Source: an uncultured Bacteroidota bacterium (GTDB taxonomy: Bacteria; Bacteroidota; Bacteroidia; Bacteroidales; VadinHA17). From it: a stretch of 43,214 nt of DNA. Both the position numbers and the translations under genes were made by a program. The number at the start of each line of letters is the position of its first letter. The first letter of the stretch is position 1. A model generated the notes under the pieces. That model searched no databases, was not told the DNA's origin, and saw only the letters and a list, made by a program, of their open reading frames with translations. Of the stretch, positions 1 through 8,450 are shown piece by piece. The stretch covers positions 1 to 43,214 of the forward strand of contig CALMJY010000275.1 in the NCBI GenBank assembly GCA_937864815.1. Direction: 5' to 3'.

Positions 1-1
1 A

Positions 2-1906
2 ATGATAAACAGGCTTAAATTCAAAGTAATTCAGGTATTTCAGAAACATTCACTTCCGAGGTGGGTGGTTTTGGCTATCGATTTATTTGCTGTTTATGTG
101 ACATTCATTTTTGCATATCTTTTACGGTATAATCTTGATCCATTTGTTTTTAGCATTAACCGGTCTCTATATCAGGGTCTGTTTGTATCTTCAGAGTATC
201 TGATTTTTATGTTTTTGTATAAATCTTATTCAGGTTTAATTCGGCAGACAACAATTAAGGACACATTCATTTTAGGGATTACTACTACTTCATCTGTACT
301 GGTTCTTTACCTGGTCACCTATATTAGCAGGGGTATAGCAATAGAGAGTTTTTTTAATATCTCTTTCGCAATTCTTACAATCCATTATGTAACAGTTACT
401 GTATCGTTGACTTTCTTCAGGGTATTGATAAAAATGTTCTATGTTTTTGTTTCCGTCCCTACATCCAACAAAAAGAATGTACTTATTTACGGAGCAGGAA
501 ATACGGGATTGATAGTTAGGAGAGTCATTCAGGGTGATCCCCGTAGCAGCTATCAGCTAAAGGGATTTGTTGACGACGATTCAAAAATGCAGGGAAAGAA
601 GGTTGATGGTTACCCTGTTTACTCTTTAAAAGTTCTGAATAAGGATTTTATTCAATCGGAAGGAATTTCAGTCTTTATTTTCGCTATCAAGGATATATCA
701 GTTGAGAAGAAACGTGGGGTGCTGGAATCTGTTGTCGGCCTTGGCCTGGAAGTCTTTGACACACCGGTATTTGATCAGTGGCTCAATGGTGATTTGAAGG
801 TAAAACAGCTGAGAAAGGTAGAGTTGGAAGATCTGCTTGGCAGAGAACCTATTACTCTCGATCTCTTAAGGATACAGAAAGGATTGAGGGATAAGGTAAT
901 TCTTGTTACAGGGGCGGCAGGCTCTATAGGTTCAGAAATTGTCAGGCAGTTGATGAAGTTTGAATACAGGCAGCTGATACTTGTTGATCAGGCTGAAACA
1001 CCTTCATTCTATTTGAATAATGAAATTAAGGAGAAATATAAGGAAGCAAATTATAAGCTTATTATCGGTGATGTGACAAATGAGCCGAAAATGGAATTTG
1101 TTTTCAGACGATATAAGCCGGATATTGTCTTTCATGCCGCTGCCTACAAGCATGTTCCTGTTATGGAGGCAAATCCTCATGAATCATTCCGCACGAATGT
1201 GGGAGGAACGAAGGTTGTCTCTGATCTTGCTATTAAGTATAAGGCTGAAAAATTTGTGATGATATCCTCTGATAAGGCAGTAAATCCGACAAATGTAATG
1301 GGTGCAACAAAAAAAGTCTGTGAGCTGTTCGTTCATGCTCAGGCTAAACGTTCAGATATTAAAACAAAGTTTATAACTACCCGTTTCGGAAATGTGCTTG
1401 GTTCAAACGGATCAGTTATTCCTCTTTTCAGAAAACAAATAGCTGAAGGAGGCCCTATTACTATAACACATCCTGATATTACTCGTTTTTTCATGACAAT
1501 CCCGGAAGCTTGCCAGCTTGTACTGGAAGCAGGGTTCATGGGCAAAGGAGGGGAGATCTTTATCTTTGATATGGGGAAACCAATTAGGATCCTTGATATT
1601 GCCATAAAACTCATTCAACTTTCAGGACTTGTCCCTTATGAGGATATTGAAATAAGGTTTACAGGTCTACGGCCAGGGGAAAAGCTGTATGAAGAGTTGT
1701 TTGCTGATACTGAACAGCAGCTAATGACTCATAATCCCAAAATCACAATAGCAAAAGTTTCTGATGCAGATTTTGATTGTATTATTTCAAAGATTAATTC
1801 AACATTATCAGATATATACAATAAAACCGGTACAGAAGTAATTGAAGCAATGATGGACATTGTACCGGGCTATGTAAGTGATTATTCTATTGTTCACAAG
1901 GTTTAG
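2..1906 (+). CDS. UDP-GlcNAc 4,6-dehydratase, membrane CapD/WbpM/PglF family
   Basis: This is a membrane-anchored nucleotide-sugar dehydratase of the long FlaA1/WbpM/PglF type. The family converts UDP-GlcNAc to the UDP-4-keto-6-deoxy sugar, the first step to QuiNAc, FucNAc or bacillosamine. About four hydrophobic segments fill residues 20-150. A first Rossmann fold carries GAGNTG (164-169). The catalytic SDR domain starts with TGAAGSIGSE (303-312). The active-site block SSDKAVNPTNVMGATK (422-437) has Met433 where ordinary SDRs have Tyr, with Lys437 after it, as in WbpM-type enzymes. The length of 634 residues is usual for the family. The ATG lies at the very edge of the window, so an upstream start cannot be excluded. 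Partners that would use its product (WbpV- and WbpL-like genes) sit at the other end of the window. The family is sure; the exact sugar product is inferred. Confidence 0.93.
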   Translation: MINRLKFKVIQVFQKHSLPRWVVLAIDLFAVYVTFIFAYLLRYNLDPFVFSINRSLYQGLFVSSEYLIFMFLYKSYSGLIRQTTIKDTFILGITTTSSVLVLYLVTYISRGIAIESFFNISFAILTIHYVTVTVSLTFFRVLIKMFYVFVSVPTSNKKNVLIYGAGNTGLIVRRVIQGDPRSSYQLKGFVDDDSKMQGKKVDGYPVYSLKVLNKDFIQSEGISVFIFAIKDISVEKKRGVLESVVGLGLEVFDTPVFDQWLNGDLKVKQLRKVELEDLLGREPITLDLLRIQKGLRDKVILVTGAAGSIGSEIVRQLMKFEYRQLILVDQAETPSFYLNNEIKEKYKEANYKLIIGDVTNEPKMEFVFRRYKPDIVFHAAAYKHVPVMEANPHESFRTNVGGTKVVSDLAIKYKAEKFVMISSDKAVNPTNVMGATKKVCELFVHAQAKRSDIKTKFITTRFGNVLGSNGSVIPLFRKQIAEGGPITITHPDITRFFMTIPEACQLVLEAGFMGKGGEIFIFDMGKPIRILDIAIKLIQLSGLVPYEDIEIRFTGLRPGEKLYEELFADTEQQLMTHNPKITIAKVSDADFDCIISKINSTLSDIYNKTGTEVIEAMMDIVPGYVSDYSIVHKV

Positions 1907-1941
1907 TAAATCTATTCCATTCATCTAGTTTTATAATTATC

Positions 1942-3099
1942 ATGGCAGATCGCAAAAAAGTATTTGTGAGCGGCTGTTTCGACCTGCTTCATTCAGGACA
2001 TGTTGCTTTTCTTAAAGAAGCATCACAATTTGGAGATGTTTATGTTGGATTAGGATCTGACAAGACAATTTATGACTTGAAGGGAAGAAAAACGATTAAC
2101 TCTGAGGATGAAAGGAAATACATGCTTGAAGCCCTGGCATGTGTTCACAGTGTTAAAATAAACTGCGGAAGTGGAATTCTTGATTTTCTGAATGATCTTA
2201 AGCTGCTGAAACCTGATATTTTTGTTGTAAATGAGGATGGGCATACACCTGATAAGGAAAAGCTATGCAAGGATATGGGAATGGATTATAAGGTCCTCAG
2301 GAGAATCCCATATGCCAATTTACCTGTTAGATCTACAACATCACTACGAAAGGAAAAGCCTATTCCATACAGGATTGATTTGGCAGGAACATGGATTGAT
2401 CAGCCTTATGTTTCAAAATTTCATCCCGGCTGGGCTATTACTGCTTCAATAGAACCAACAATTGAGTTCAATGAACGTTCTGGGATGGCAACTTCTACAC
2501 GAAAAAAAGCCATTGAATTATGGAATTATCAACTGCCAATGGAGGAACCCGAGAAACTGGCAAAAATTCTATTCAGATATGATAATGATCCCGGAACAAA
2601 AGATGTCAGCGGTTCTCAGGATTCGATAGGTATTGCAATGCCTGGGATTAACAGGTTTTATTATGAAAAAGGAGAGTATTGGCCATCAAAATTTGAAACA
2701 ATAACTGACCTTTCAACAATAAAATGGCTGGAAGACAGGCTTTATATGGTTATGCTATGGCCAAGACCGGATGATTTTGTGGTATTGGAGAATACAAACA
2801 TTACATCTGAAAATGTGATGAGTCTTACAGAAGCTGCTGATTTGACCTGGCATGGTTTGATCAAGCAGGATATTGAAATCTTTTCTAAAGGCTTCAGAGA
2901 ATCCTTTAATTCACAGGTCAGGATGTTCCCTAAAATGCTGAATGGGAAAATATCTCAGGTAATCGACCAGTATAAAGATATTGCAGGAGCATGGAAGCTA
3001 TCCGGGGCAGGAGGTGGAGGATATCTGATACTAATAAGTGAAAAGGAAATACCTAATTCAATAAGAGTCAAGATTCGGATAAAGGATTATTGGCTTTAA
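1942..3099 (+). CDS. Cytidylyltransferase-like / GHMP sugar kinase fusion
   Basis: This is a two-domain protein. Residues 1-135 are a nucleotidyltransferase of the cytidylyltransferase superfamily, with the HxGH signature HSGH at 17-20 and a PVRSTTSLR segment near 128-135. Residues 142-385 resemble a GHMP kinase of the HddA/fucokinase kind: RIDLAGTWID near 144-153, a GSQD motif at 224-227, and the C-terminal glycine-rich SGAGGGGY at 354-361. A kinase joined to a nucleotidyltransferase suggests that one protein phosphorylates a sugar and then activates it with a nucleotide, as HldE and Fkp do with other domain pairings. The substrate cannot be read from the sequence; a heptose or fucose-type sugar is possible. 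It follows the dehydratase by 35 bp and precedes the dead gmd by 15 bp, so they were probably one operon. The usual GHMP ATP-loop motif is not obvious. Confidence 0.8.
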   Translation: MADRKKVFVSGCFDLLHSGHVAFLKEASQFGDVYVGLGSDKTIYDLKGRKTINSEDERKYMLEALACVHSVKINCGSGILDFLNDLKLLKPDIFVVNEDGHTPDKEKLCKDMGMDYKVLRRIPYANLPVRSTTSLRKEKPIPYRIDLAGTWIDQPYVSKFHPGWAITASIEPTIEFNERSGMATSTRKKAIELWNYQLPMEEPEKLAKILFRYDNDPGTKDVSGSQDSIGIAMPGINRFYYEKGEYWPSKFETITDLSTIKWLEDRLYMVMLWPRPDDFVVLENTNITSENVMSLTEAADLTWHGLIKQDIEIFSKGFRESFNSQVRMFPKMLNGKISQVIDQYKDIAGAWKLSGAGGGGYLILISEKEIPNSIRVKIRIKDYWL

Positions 3100-3114
3100 C
3101 AACTATATTGGCCA

Positions 3115-4167
3115 ATGAAAAAAATCGCAATATCAGGGATAATAGGTCAGGATGGCTCTTATTTAACTGAATTACTTCTTGATAAAGGGTAAGAGGTACA
3201 TGGAATAATCAGACGGTCAAGTTCATTCAACACCTTTCGGATTGATCATATCTACAATAATCCTGAATTATTGAACTAAAGGTTTTTTCTTCATTATGGG
3301 AATCTTACAGATTCAAGCAATCTGAACCGTTTGCTTGAAAAAAACCGGCCAACTGAAATATACAACCTTGGTGCCCAGTCGCATATAAAGGTTTCATTCG
3401 AAGTACCAGAGTATACTGCTGAAGTTGACGAAGTTGGAACTTTGAGATTTTTAGATGCCATAAAAGAATTAGGAATAAAGACAAAATTCTTTCAGGCATC
3501 TACATCAGAACTGTATGGAAAAGTCCAGGAGATTCCTCAAACCGAGAAAACGCCATTTTATCCTAGAAGCCCCTATGCTGCTGCTATACTTAATGCATAC
3601 TGGGTTGTTGTTAACTTTCGTGAGACATATAATGTATTTGCAGGCAATGGAATACTCTTTAACCACGAAAGTGAGCGCAGGGGTAAAACCTTTGTAACGC
3701 GAAAAATTACTGTGTTAGCTTCAAAAATAGTCCTGGGACGGCAGGATAATCTGATTTTGGGAAATCTCGACTCCAAACATGACTGGGGCTATACACCTTA
3801 ATATGTTGAAGGGATGTGTCGCATACTTCAGGCTGATGAGCCATACGATTATGTACTTGCTACCAATTAAACACACACTATTCGGGAATTTGTCGTAGAG
3901 ACATTTAAGGTATAAGGAGAAGAGATATATTGGATTGGTAGTGGAGTAGATGAGAAGGGATATCTTAAATCTTCAGGTAAGATCGTTATTGCATTAGAAC
4001 CAAGATACTTCAGATCCACTGAGGTAAATATCCTTATTGGAAATCCAGAAAACGCTAAACAAAAACTTGGATGGGTACCGAAAACTAATTTTAAAGACCT
4101 GGTAAAAATTATGGCAATTGCATATTTTGAAAAGGCAAAATACATACTGACTAGTCACTCCTTATAA
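3115..4167 (+). pseudogene. gmd: Dead GDP-mannose 4,6-dehydratase (five in-frame TAA stops)
   Basis: A single reading frame of 351 codons from ATG 3115 to TAA 4165 aligns by eye with GDP-mannose 4,6-dehydratase from end to end. It shows GIIGQDGSYLTELLL at the start, [30 protein letters not shown], and YFRSTEVNILIGNPENAKQKLGW near the end. It is interrupted by TAA codons at 3190, 3277, 3799, 3868 and 3913 (codons 26, 55, 229, 252 and 267). No frameshift is needed anywhere. The catalytic YxxxK is also lost: the block reads YAAAI (codons 154-158), with Ile in place of the active-site Lys. Such enzymes make GDP-4-keto-6-deoxymannose, the substrate of Fcl, whose gene lies 870 bp downstream. Intact homologues at 10405 and 14168 would make this copy dispensable. 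It is not a recent duplicate of either, because the proteins differ widely. Confidence 0.93.
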
Positions 4168-4424
4168 CAATTTCAAGCTTTTGTTTAATTTGATAACTGG
4201 GGGATTAACCAGCTTATTGACTTCCTTACCTGAAATATTATCAAAAATTAACAATAAAGGGTAGTTTTTCTACCCGATTTTGTAATATATTTGTTGAAGT
4301 TTATTAGAATAGACCATTCTGAGTCTAAGATTTTAATGCCATAACAGTATCCTGAAAATGGGACTGACGTGGCGTAGCAGTATTACGACCTTATAATCTC
4401 TTAACATTTTATCATCATAGCATC
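4168..4424 (+). promoter_or_regulatory. Intergenic leader before the regulator gene; possible promoter
   Basis: This 257 bp stretch has no credible ORF. It holds the inverted repeat listed separately (4259-4275) and, just after it, TATATTTG at 4286-4293, which fits the Bacteroidota -7 consensus TAnnTTTG. No clear -33 TTTG box was found at the expected spacing, so the promoter is only a candidate. If real, it would leave a leader of more than 100 nt before the TTG start at 4425. Confidence 0.35.
4259..4275 (+). promoter_or_regulatory. Perfect 6-bp inverted repeat, GGGTAG-TTTTT-CTACCC
   Basis: GGGTAG at 4259-4264 and CTACCC at 4270-4275 are perfect reverse complements around a five-T loop. The run after the stem is not a clean T tract (GATTTTG), so it would be a weak intrinsic terminator at best. 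Its place between the dead gmd and the regulator, directly before a TAnnTTTG-like box, also fits an operator. The choice between the two is open. Confidence 0.4.
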
Positions 4425-4958
4425 TTGCTAGAAACTCTTGTTACATCAAAGACCAGGTTCAGGCTTATACTTAAATTTTTCCTGAATTCATCGAGTTCAT
4501 CTTATCTGAAAGAGTTGGCAAAAGAATTTGGTGAAAGCAGCAATGCTGTAAGGCTGGAACTCAACCGCTTTGAAAAGGCAGGGCTTCTTCAGTCTGCGAT
4601 CAGTGGTAACAGGAAATTGTATCATGCAAATATACTTCATCCCTTGTACAAGGATATAAATAGTATTATCAGTAAGACTATAGGAATTGATCATATAATT
4701 GAGCAGGTGGTTACCAAACTCGGTGACGTTGAAAAGGCATATATTACCGGAGATTTTGCAGTCGGTAAGAATGGCAAAACGATAGATATACTTCTTATAG
4801 GTAACGATATTAATAAAGACTATCTCCTTACATTGATTGACAAAACAGAAGCTCTGATTAATCGTAAGATCCGCTACCTGATACTTTCTTCATCAGAAGC
4901 CTGGGAACATCTTGGTGATGGGAATAAGGCCATGCTTATTTGGAAGAAAGAAGTGTGA
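4425..4958 (+). CDS. Winged-helix regulator with degenerate nucleotidyltransferase-like domain
   Basis: A 177-residue protein of a type I recall beside Bacteroidota polysaccharide loci. Residues 1-80 form a winged helix: a TSKTRFRLILKFFLN helix, then LKELAKEFGESSNAVRLELNRFEKAGLL as the helix-turn-helix and wing. Residues 95-177 look like a minimal nucleotidyltransferase (MNT) fold with ITGDFAVGKNG at 107-117 and IDILLIG at 120-126. The normal Gly-Ser is Gly-Asp (109-110) and the usual Asp pair is reduced to one Asp (121), so catalysis is unlikely and a sensing role is more plausible. The start is TTG at 4425, because the conserved N-terminal helix begins there and no ATG is near. It lies between the dead gmd and fcl, genes that are usually adjacent, and may control the downstream operon; this last point is inference. 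Confidence 0.82.
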   Translation: MLETLVTSKTRFRLILKFFLNSSSSSYLKELAKEFGESSNAVRLELNRFEKAGLLQSAISGNRKLYHANILHPLYKDINSIISKTIGIDHIIEQVVTKLGDVEKAYITGDFAVGKNGKTIDILLIGNDINKDYLLTLIDKTEALINRKIRYLILSSSEAWEHLGDGNKAMLIWKKEV

Positions 4959-5034
4959 GTATTTTGTTTTAATATTACCATTATAAAACAGATAAACACA
5001 TCTGCAGCATAGTTTAAAATTCTAAACAACTGAA

Positions 5035-6183
5035 GTGGATAAAAATTCGAAAATTTATATTGCCGGCCACAGTGGTATGGTAGGCAGTGCAATAACTCGG
5101 AAGCTAATTTCTGAAGGCTATACTAATCTGGTATTTACATCATTTCCTGCCTATGATTTGACCAATCAGCAAACTGTTGCTGATTTTTTTATAAAGGAGA
5201 AACCTGAATATGTTTTTTTGGCAGCAGCAAAGGTTGGAGGTATATTATCAAATAATAGATATAGGGCTCAGTTCATTTATGATAACCTGATGATCCAGAA
5301 TAATATAATTCATCATAGTTATCTTAATGGAGTAAAAAAATTACTGTTTCTGGGTAGTTCCTGTGTATATCCAAGGTCTTGTCCTCAACCTATTAAAGAG
5401 GAATATCTTCTGACCAGCGAACTAGAATACACTAATGAACCGTATGCAATAGCTAAAATTGCTGGAATAAGGCTGTGTGAATCCTATAATATCCAGTATG
5501 GGACAAACTTTATCTCGGTCATGCCTACCAACATGTACGGACCAAATGATAATTACGATCTCGAGACCTCACATGTACTCCCTGCGCTTATACGAAAGAT
5601 ACATCTTGGAAAGTGTCTGGAAAACAATAACTGGTCCGCAATACGATATGACTTAAAAAAGCGTTCTATCGAAGGTATTAATGAAAATTCCGGTGAAGAG
5701 GAAATTCTACAAATTCTGGCTAAATATGGACTTAAAATAACGTCAGCACCAATTGACCAGTACCCAGCAGCCAACACCTCACAGCCCATACCTCATACCT
5801 CATACCTCGTTACAATAACTCTGTGGGGTTCCGGTTCGCCTTACCGCGAATTTCTGTATGTCGATGACATGGTTGAAGCATGTATTTTCCTTATGTGTGA
5901 AGTAAATTTCAGCGATTTGATATCTGATAACAAGACACCGGTTTTCAGGATCAAAAATACTCAGATTAATATAGGGACAGGAAAGGACCAGACCATTGCA
6001 GAGCTGGCAGAACTTATAAAAGAAGTTGTAGGATTCATGGGTAAGCTAGAATGGGATTCATTAAAGCCTGATGGGACACCGAGGAAGTTGCTGGATGTGA
6101 CAAAAATAAATAATCTGGGATGGACTGAAAAAATCAATCTTGAAGAGGGTATTGCAATGGTCTACAAAAATTACAAAAAATAA
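5035..6183 (+). CDS. fcl: GDP-L-fucose synthase with enlarged internal insertion
   Basis: This NADPH-dependent epimerase/reductase converts GDP-4-keto-6-deoxy-D-mannose to GDP-L-fucose. It has the Rossmann motif GHSGMVG (11-17), SSCVYP (108-113) and YAIAK (137-141), which give the Ser-Tyr-Lys site. It has 382 residues against about 310-320 for the enterobacterial enzyme. The excess lies at about 192-262, between the substrate-binding helix and LWGSGSPYREF. The first part of the insert (NNNWSAIRYDLKKRSIEG and the following EEILQILAKYG) is the kind seen in Bacteroidota homologues. The next 20 or so residues (about 236-260) look extra and are partly encoded by three tandem ATACCTC units. The start is GTG at 5035, immediately before the first beta strand. 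Its substrate must come from the intact gmd at 10405 or 14168, since the nearby copy is dead. Confidence 0.9.
   Translation: MDKNSKIYIAGHSGMVGSAITRKLISEGYTNLVFTSFPAYDLTNQQTVADFFIKEKPEYVFLAAAKVGGILSNNRYRAQFIYDNLMIQNNIIHHSYLNGVKKLLFLGSSCVYPRSCPQPIKEEYLLTSELEYTNEPYAIAKIAGIRLCESYNIQYGTNFISVMPTNMYGPNDNYDLETSHVLPALIRKIHLGKCLENNNWSAIRYDLKKRSIEGINENSGEEEILQILAKYGLKITSAPIDQYPAANTSQPIPHTSYLVTITLWGSGSPYREFLYVDDMVEACIFLMCEVNFSDLISDNKTPVFRIKNTQINIGTGKDQTIAELAELIKEVVGFMGKLEWDSLKPDGTPRKLLDVTKINNLGWTEKINLEEGIAMVYKNYKK
5788..5808 (+). repeat. Tandem heptamer (ATACCTC)x3 inside fcl
   Basis: Three exact copies of ATACCTC lie at 5788-5794, 5795-5801 and 5802-5808, with related CACCTCACAGCC sequence just before them. 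The period is not a multiple of three, so gain or loss of one unit would shift the fcl frame. The repeat encodes part of the extra segment in the protein insertion. Confidence 0.9.
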
Positions 6184-6199
6184 TCTTCTAGAGCCAGCA

Positions 6200-7252
6200 T
6201 TGACATCAAGGATACTATTAATTTCACCAGAGTTCTACGGATTTGAATATGAAATTCAGGCTTCTCTTCAATTCATTGGCTTTGATGTTTCATGGATCAA
6301 CAATAAAGAATTGCCTCTTGATTACCATGGTACCGGTTCAAAACTGAAAATATTTAGACGGATATATTTTTTTTTGTTCCTCCCTCAGATCAGATACCTA
6401 AGACATGAGTTACGTAAGTTAAAAGATCTCAAATTTGATATAATATTCTCTATAAATTGTCATGTAATTTGTCCATATTTATTCAGGGAGTTGAGAAAAG
6501 AAAATCCTGGAATCAGATCAATCCTGTTCTTATGGGATAGTTTATCTATGTATTCCTGGGAAAAAGAAATTAAGTGTTTTGATGAAGTATATACCTTTGA
6601 CTATCTTGATTCAAAAAGGATGAAAATCAGGTACAAACCTAATTTTTTCTTAGTTAAGAATAGTGCCCAGGATAATCATGAGTACGATTTGTTTTTTGCA
6701 GGCAAGTTTAATAGATACCGGCTATTGATAATTGAAAAACTTAATAAAAAGTTTGAAGGAACTGGTATTAAATCATATATAAGGTTATGGCCTGACCATA
6801 AGAACTTTTTGCATAATGTTCTGATATACTCTATCCTGAAGATCTTAAATTCTTCAAAAAACTGGATTTTAGATTATGTATATAATTATGAGGCTGTAAC
6901 CGGGATTTTAGCTAGAAAGTATGTTAATACAAATAAGCTTGAATATGGATTCATTCAGAATTGTGCATCAGTTTCAAATGTAATTCTGGATCTGCCGTTT
7001 AAAAATCAGACAGGTTATTCACACAGATTAATTGATGCTCTGGCAAACGGTAAAAAGATTTTAACTACTAATGCATTCATTCTGGGTGAGAGTTTTTATA
7101 ATCCTGAGCAAATAAAAGTTCTTAACTCTGTTGATCAAGATATTGATGTGGATTGGATTTTTACGAAATCCAAGTTTAAAGCTCCAGAATATATTAGAGA
7201 TCTTGAATTAACAGTATGGTTAAAATCAATACTTAATGTTGAATTTTCTTAA
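6200..7252 (+). CDS. CgeB-like / glycosyltransferase family 1-like protein
   Basis: A 350-residue putative GT-B glycosyltransferase. The first strand SRILLISPEFYGFEYEIQ and a middle block of charged helices end in a C-terminal segment YSHRLIDALANGKKILTTN, which resembles the nucleotide-sugar-binding part of CgeB-like proteins (compare RLxDALACG motifs). The open frame extends upstream to a TTG at 6140 inside fcl. I prefer the TTG at 6200, which begins the first beta strand directly and lies 16 bp after the fcl stop. It overlaps the next gene by 17 bp, so the two are probably translated together. Donor and acceptor sugars are unknown. The low similarity to well-known families keeps the call general. 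Confidence 0.65.
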   Translation: MTSRILLISPEFYGFEYEIQASLQFIGFDVSWINNKELPLDYHGTGSKLKIFRRIYFFLFLPQIRYLRHELRKLKDLKFDIIFSINCHVICPYLFRELRKENPGIRSILFLWDSLSMYSWEKEIKCFDEVYTFDYLDSKRMKIRYKPNFFLVKNSAQDNHEYDLFFAGKFNRYRLLIIEKLNKKFEGTGIKSYIRLWPDHKNFLHNVLIYSILKILNSSKNWILDYVYNYEAVTGILARKYVNTNKLEYGFIQNCASVSNVILDLPFKNQTGYSHRLIDALANGKKILTTNAFILGESFYNPEQIKVLNSVDQDIDVDWIFTKSKFKAPEYIRDLELTVWLKSILNVEFS

Positions 7253-8450
7253 GAAGGAAATCAATTTATCATTCCTGATTAATCCCTTTTATATTTATTG
7301 TGCAACTTTTTCTTTATCAATTTTTATCTACTCTTGGGGATGGAGTAGCATTTATCCTGAAATTTCTTATTCTCTTATTTTTTTTCTATTGTGCACTTTC
7401 AGCATTTCGGTTATCTTGGGCAGGGTATTTAGCAGATGCCAAAACTTTAGTTCAGGCAAAGAACGAAGGTTTAGAAATCACTATCTCCTCCTTGATATTA
7501 TCTTTTATCTCATTATCTTTCTTGGAATACTTGATGTAAGCCTGACCGGATATGTTCCTTTCCTGGACAGATCACGCAATCATTTGGAATTTGGATTTCC
7601 TGTGCTTGATCCCATCTTTAACTCCCTTAGCATTTTTTTCTCTGTTTTCTTTTTTCAGACTTTTCTGGAAAGCCGCAGGAAGAGATACATCATTTATCTT
7701 TTAATTATAATTGTATTGCAACTTTTTATCTTCAGAAGGTCGACAGTAATATGGATACTGACGGCATCAACATTTTTATTTATTCGATACAGGAAACAGA
7801 TAAGGGCAATTGTTCTTTTAAGCAGTCTCTTATTTATTCCATTGATATCATACGGATTCGGACTTTATGGTAATGTACGTAATGACCTTGGAAAGTCTTA
7901 TATTATGAATGAATTAGGTCCGAGTGAGTATTTTAAAAGTTCAGGAATCAATTCAAACCATTATCTTACATATTTATATTTGTCTTCTCCTTTGGCTAAT
8001 CTTCAAAACACAATTAATCAAGAAAATGGATTCACAAATGATGGTGAATTAAAAGATTTTTTGTTCTATAGTATACTGCCTCAAAGTCTTACTAAACGAA
8101 TTGAGAGACCTTTAAAACTATCTGCACCTGAATATAATCTTATTCATCCTCATTTAATTGTCGGAACATTTTTATTCTTAAGTTTCAGCTCTTTAGGCTG
8201 GCTGGGAATGATATTAATGATTCTGTACCTGATTATTTATATAATTACATGTTTAGTCGTCATAAGACGTTGGGATTCATTCAGTATGACAACATATTCT
8301 ATTCTTGTCACTACAGTTGCATTACTAACTTTCGCAAACTTTCTTAATCGTCTTGATGTGATGCTGACATTATTTGTGTATCCTGTTGTTTTCCATTATG
8401 TCTTCAGGTTCGCAGGAAATGAATTATCAGAGCCTTTAATCAGTAAATGA
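7236..8450 (+). CDS. Wzy-like O-antigen / oligosaccharide repeat-unit polymerase
   Basis: This is a 404-residue integral membrane protein with roughly ten hydrophobic segments spread over its whole length. An extracytoplasmic loop of about 90 residues (about 205-300) is rich in charged and polar residues. Short motifs typical of bitopic polymerases are visible, such as PFLDRSRNHLEFGFP near residue 110 and FRRSTVIWIL near 165. Such proteins join undecaprenyl-linked repeat units on the outer face of the inner membrane. Wzy proteins are too divergent to assign a linkage. The ATG at 7236 overlaps the glycosyltransferase gene before it by 17 bp, and the stop overlaps the next ATG (ATGA at 8447). 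Its presence beside an ABC exporter (11578-13718) is unexpected, because Wzm/Wzt systems normally do not need Wzy. Confidence 0.75.
   Translation: MLNFLKKEINLSFLINPFYIYCATFSLSIFIYSWGWSSIYPEISYSLIFFLLCTFSISVILGRVFSRCQNFSSGKERRFRNHYLLLDIIFYLIIFLGILDVSLTGYVPFLDRSRNHLEFGFPVLDPIFNSLSIFFSVFFFQTFLESRRKRYIIYLLIIIVLQLFIFRRSTVIWILTASTFLFIRYRKQIRAIVLLSSLLFIPLISYGFGLYGNVRNDLGKSYIMNELGPSEYFKSSGINSNHYLTYLYLSSPLANLQNTINQENGFTNDGELKDFLFYSILPQSLTKRIERPLKLSAPEYNLIHPHLIVGTFLFLSFSSLGWLGMILMILYLIIYIITCLVVIRRWDSFSMTTYSILVTTVALLTFANFLNRLDVMLTLFVYPVVFHYVFRFAGNELSEPLISK

Noticed and set aside
3115-4167. Recoding of TAA as a sense codon to explain the interrupted gmd and SGNH genes
   Set aside because: TAA ends many intact genes here (for example wzt, both acyltransferases and the aminotransferases), and the gmd copy has also lost its catalytic Lys, so ordinary decay is the simpler reading.
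6140-6199. N-terminal extension of the CgeB-like gene from TTG 6140
   Set aside because: It would add 20 residues inside the end of fcl with no structural sense; the TTG at 6200 directly precedes the first beta strand.
7300-7539. 79-codon + strand ORF in another frame of the Wzy-like gene
   Set aside because: Hydrophobic shadow of the membrane protein; the polymerase frame is continuous and longer on both sides.
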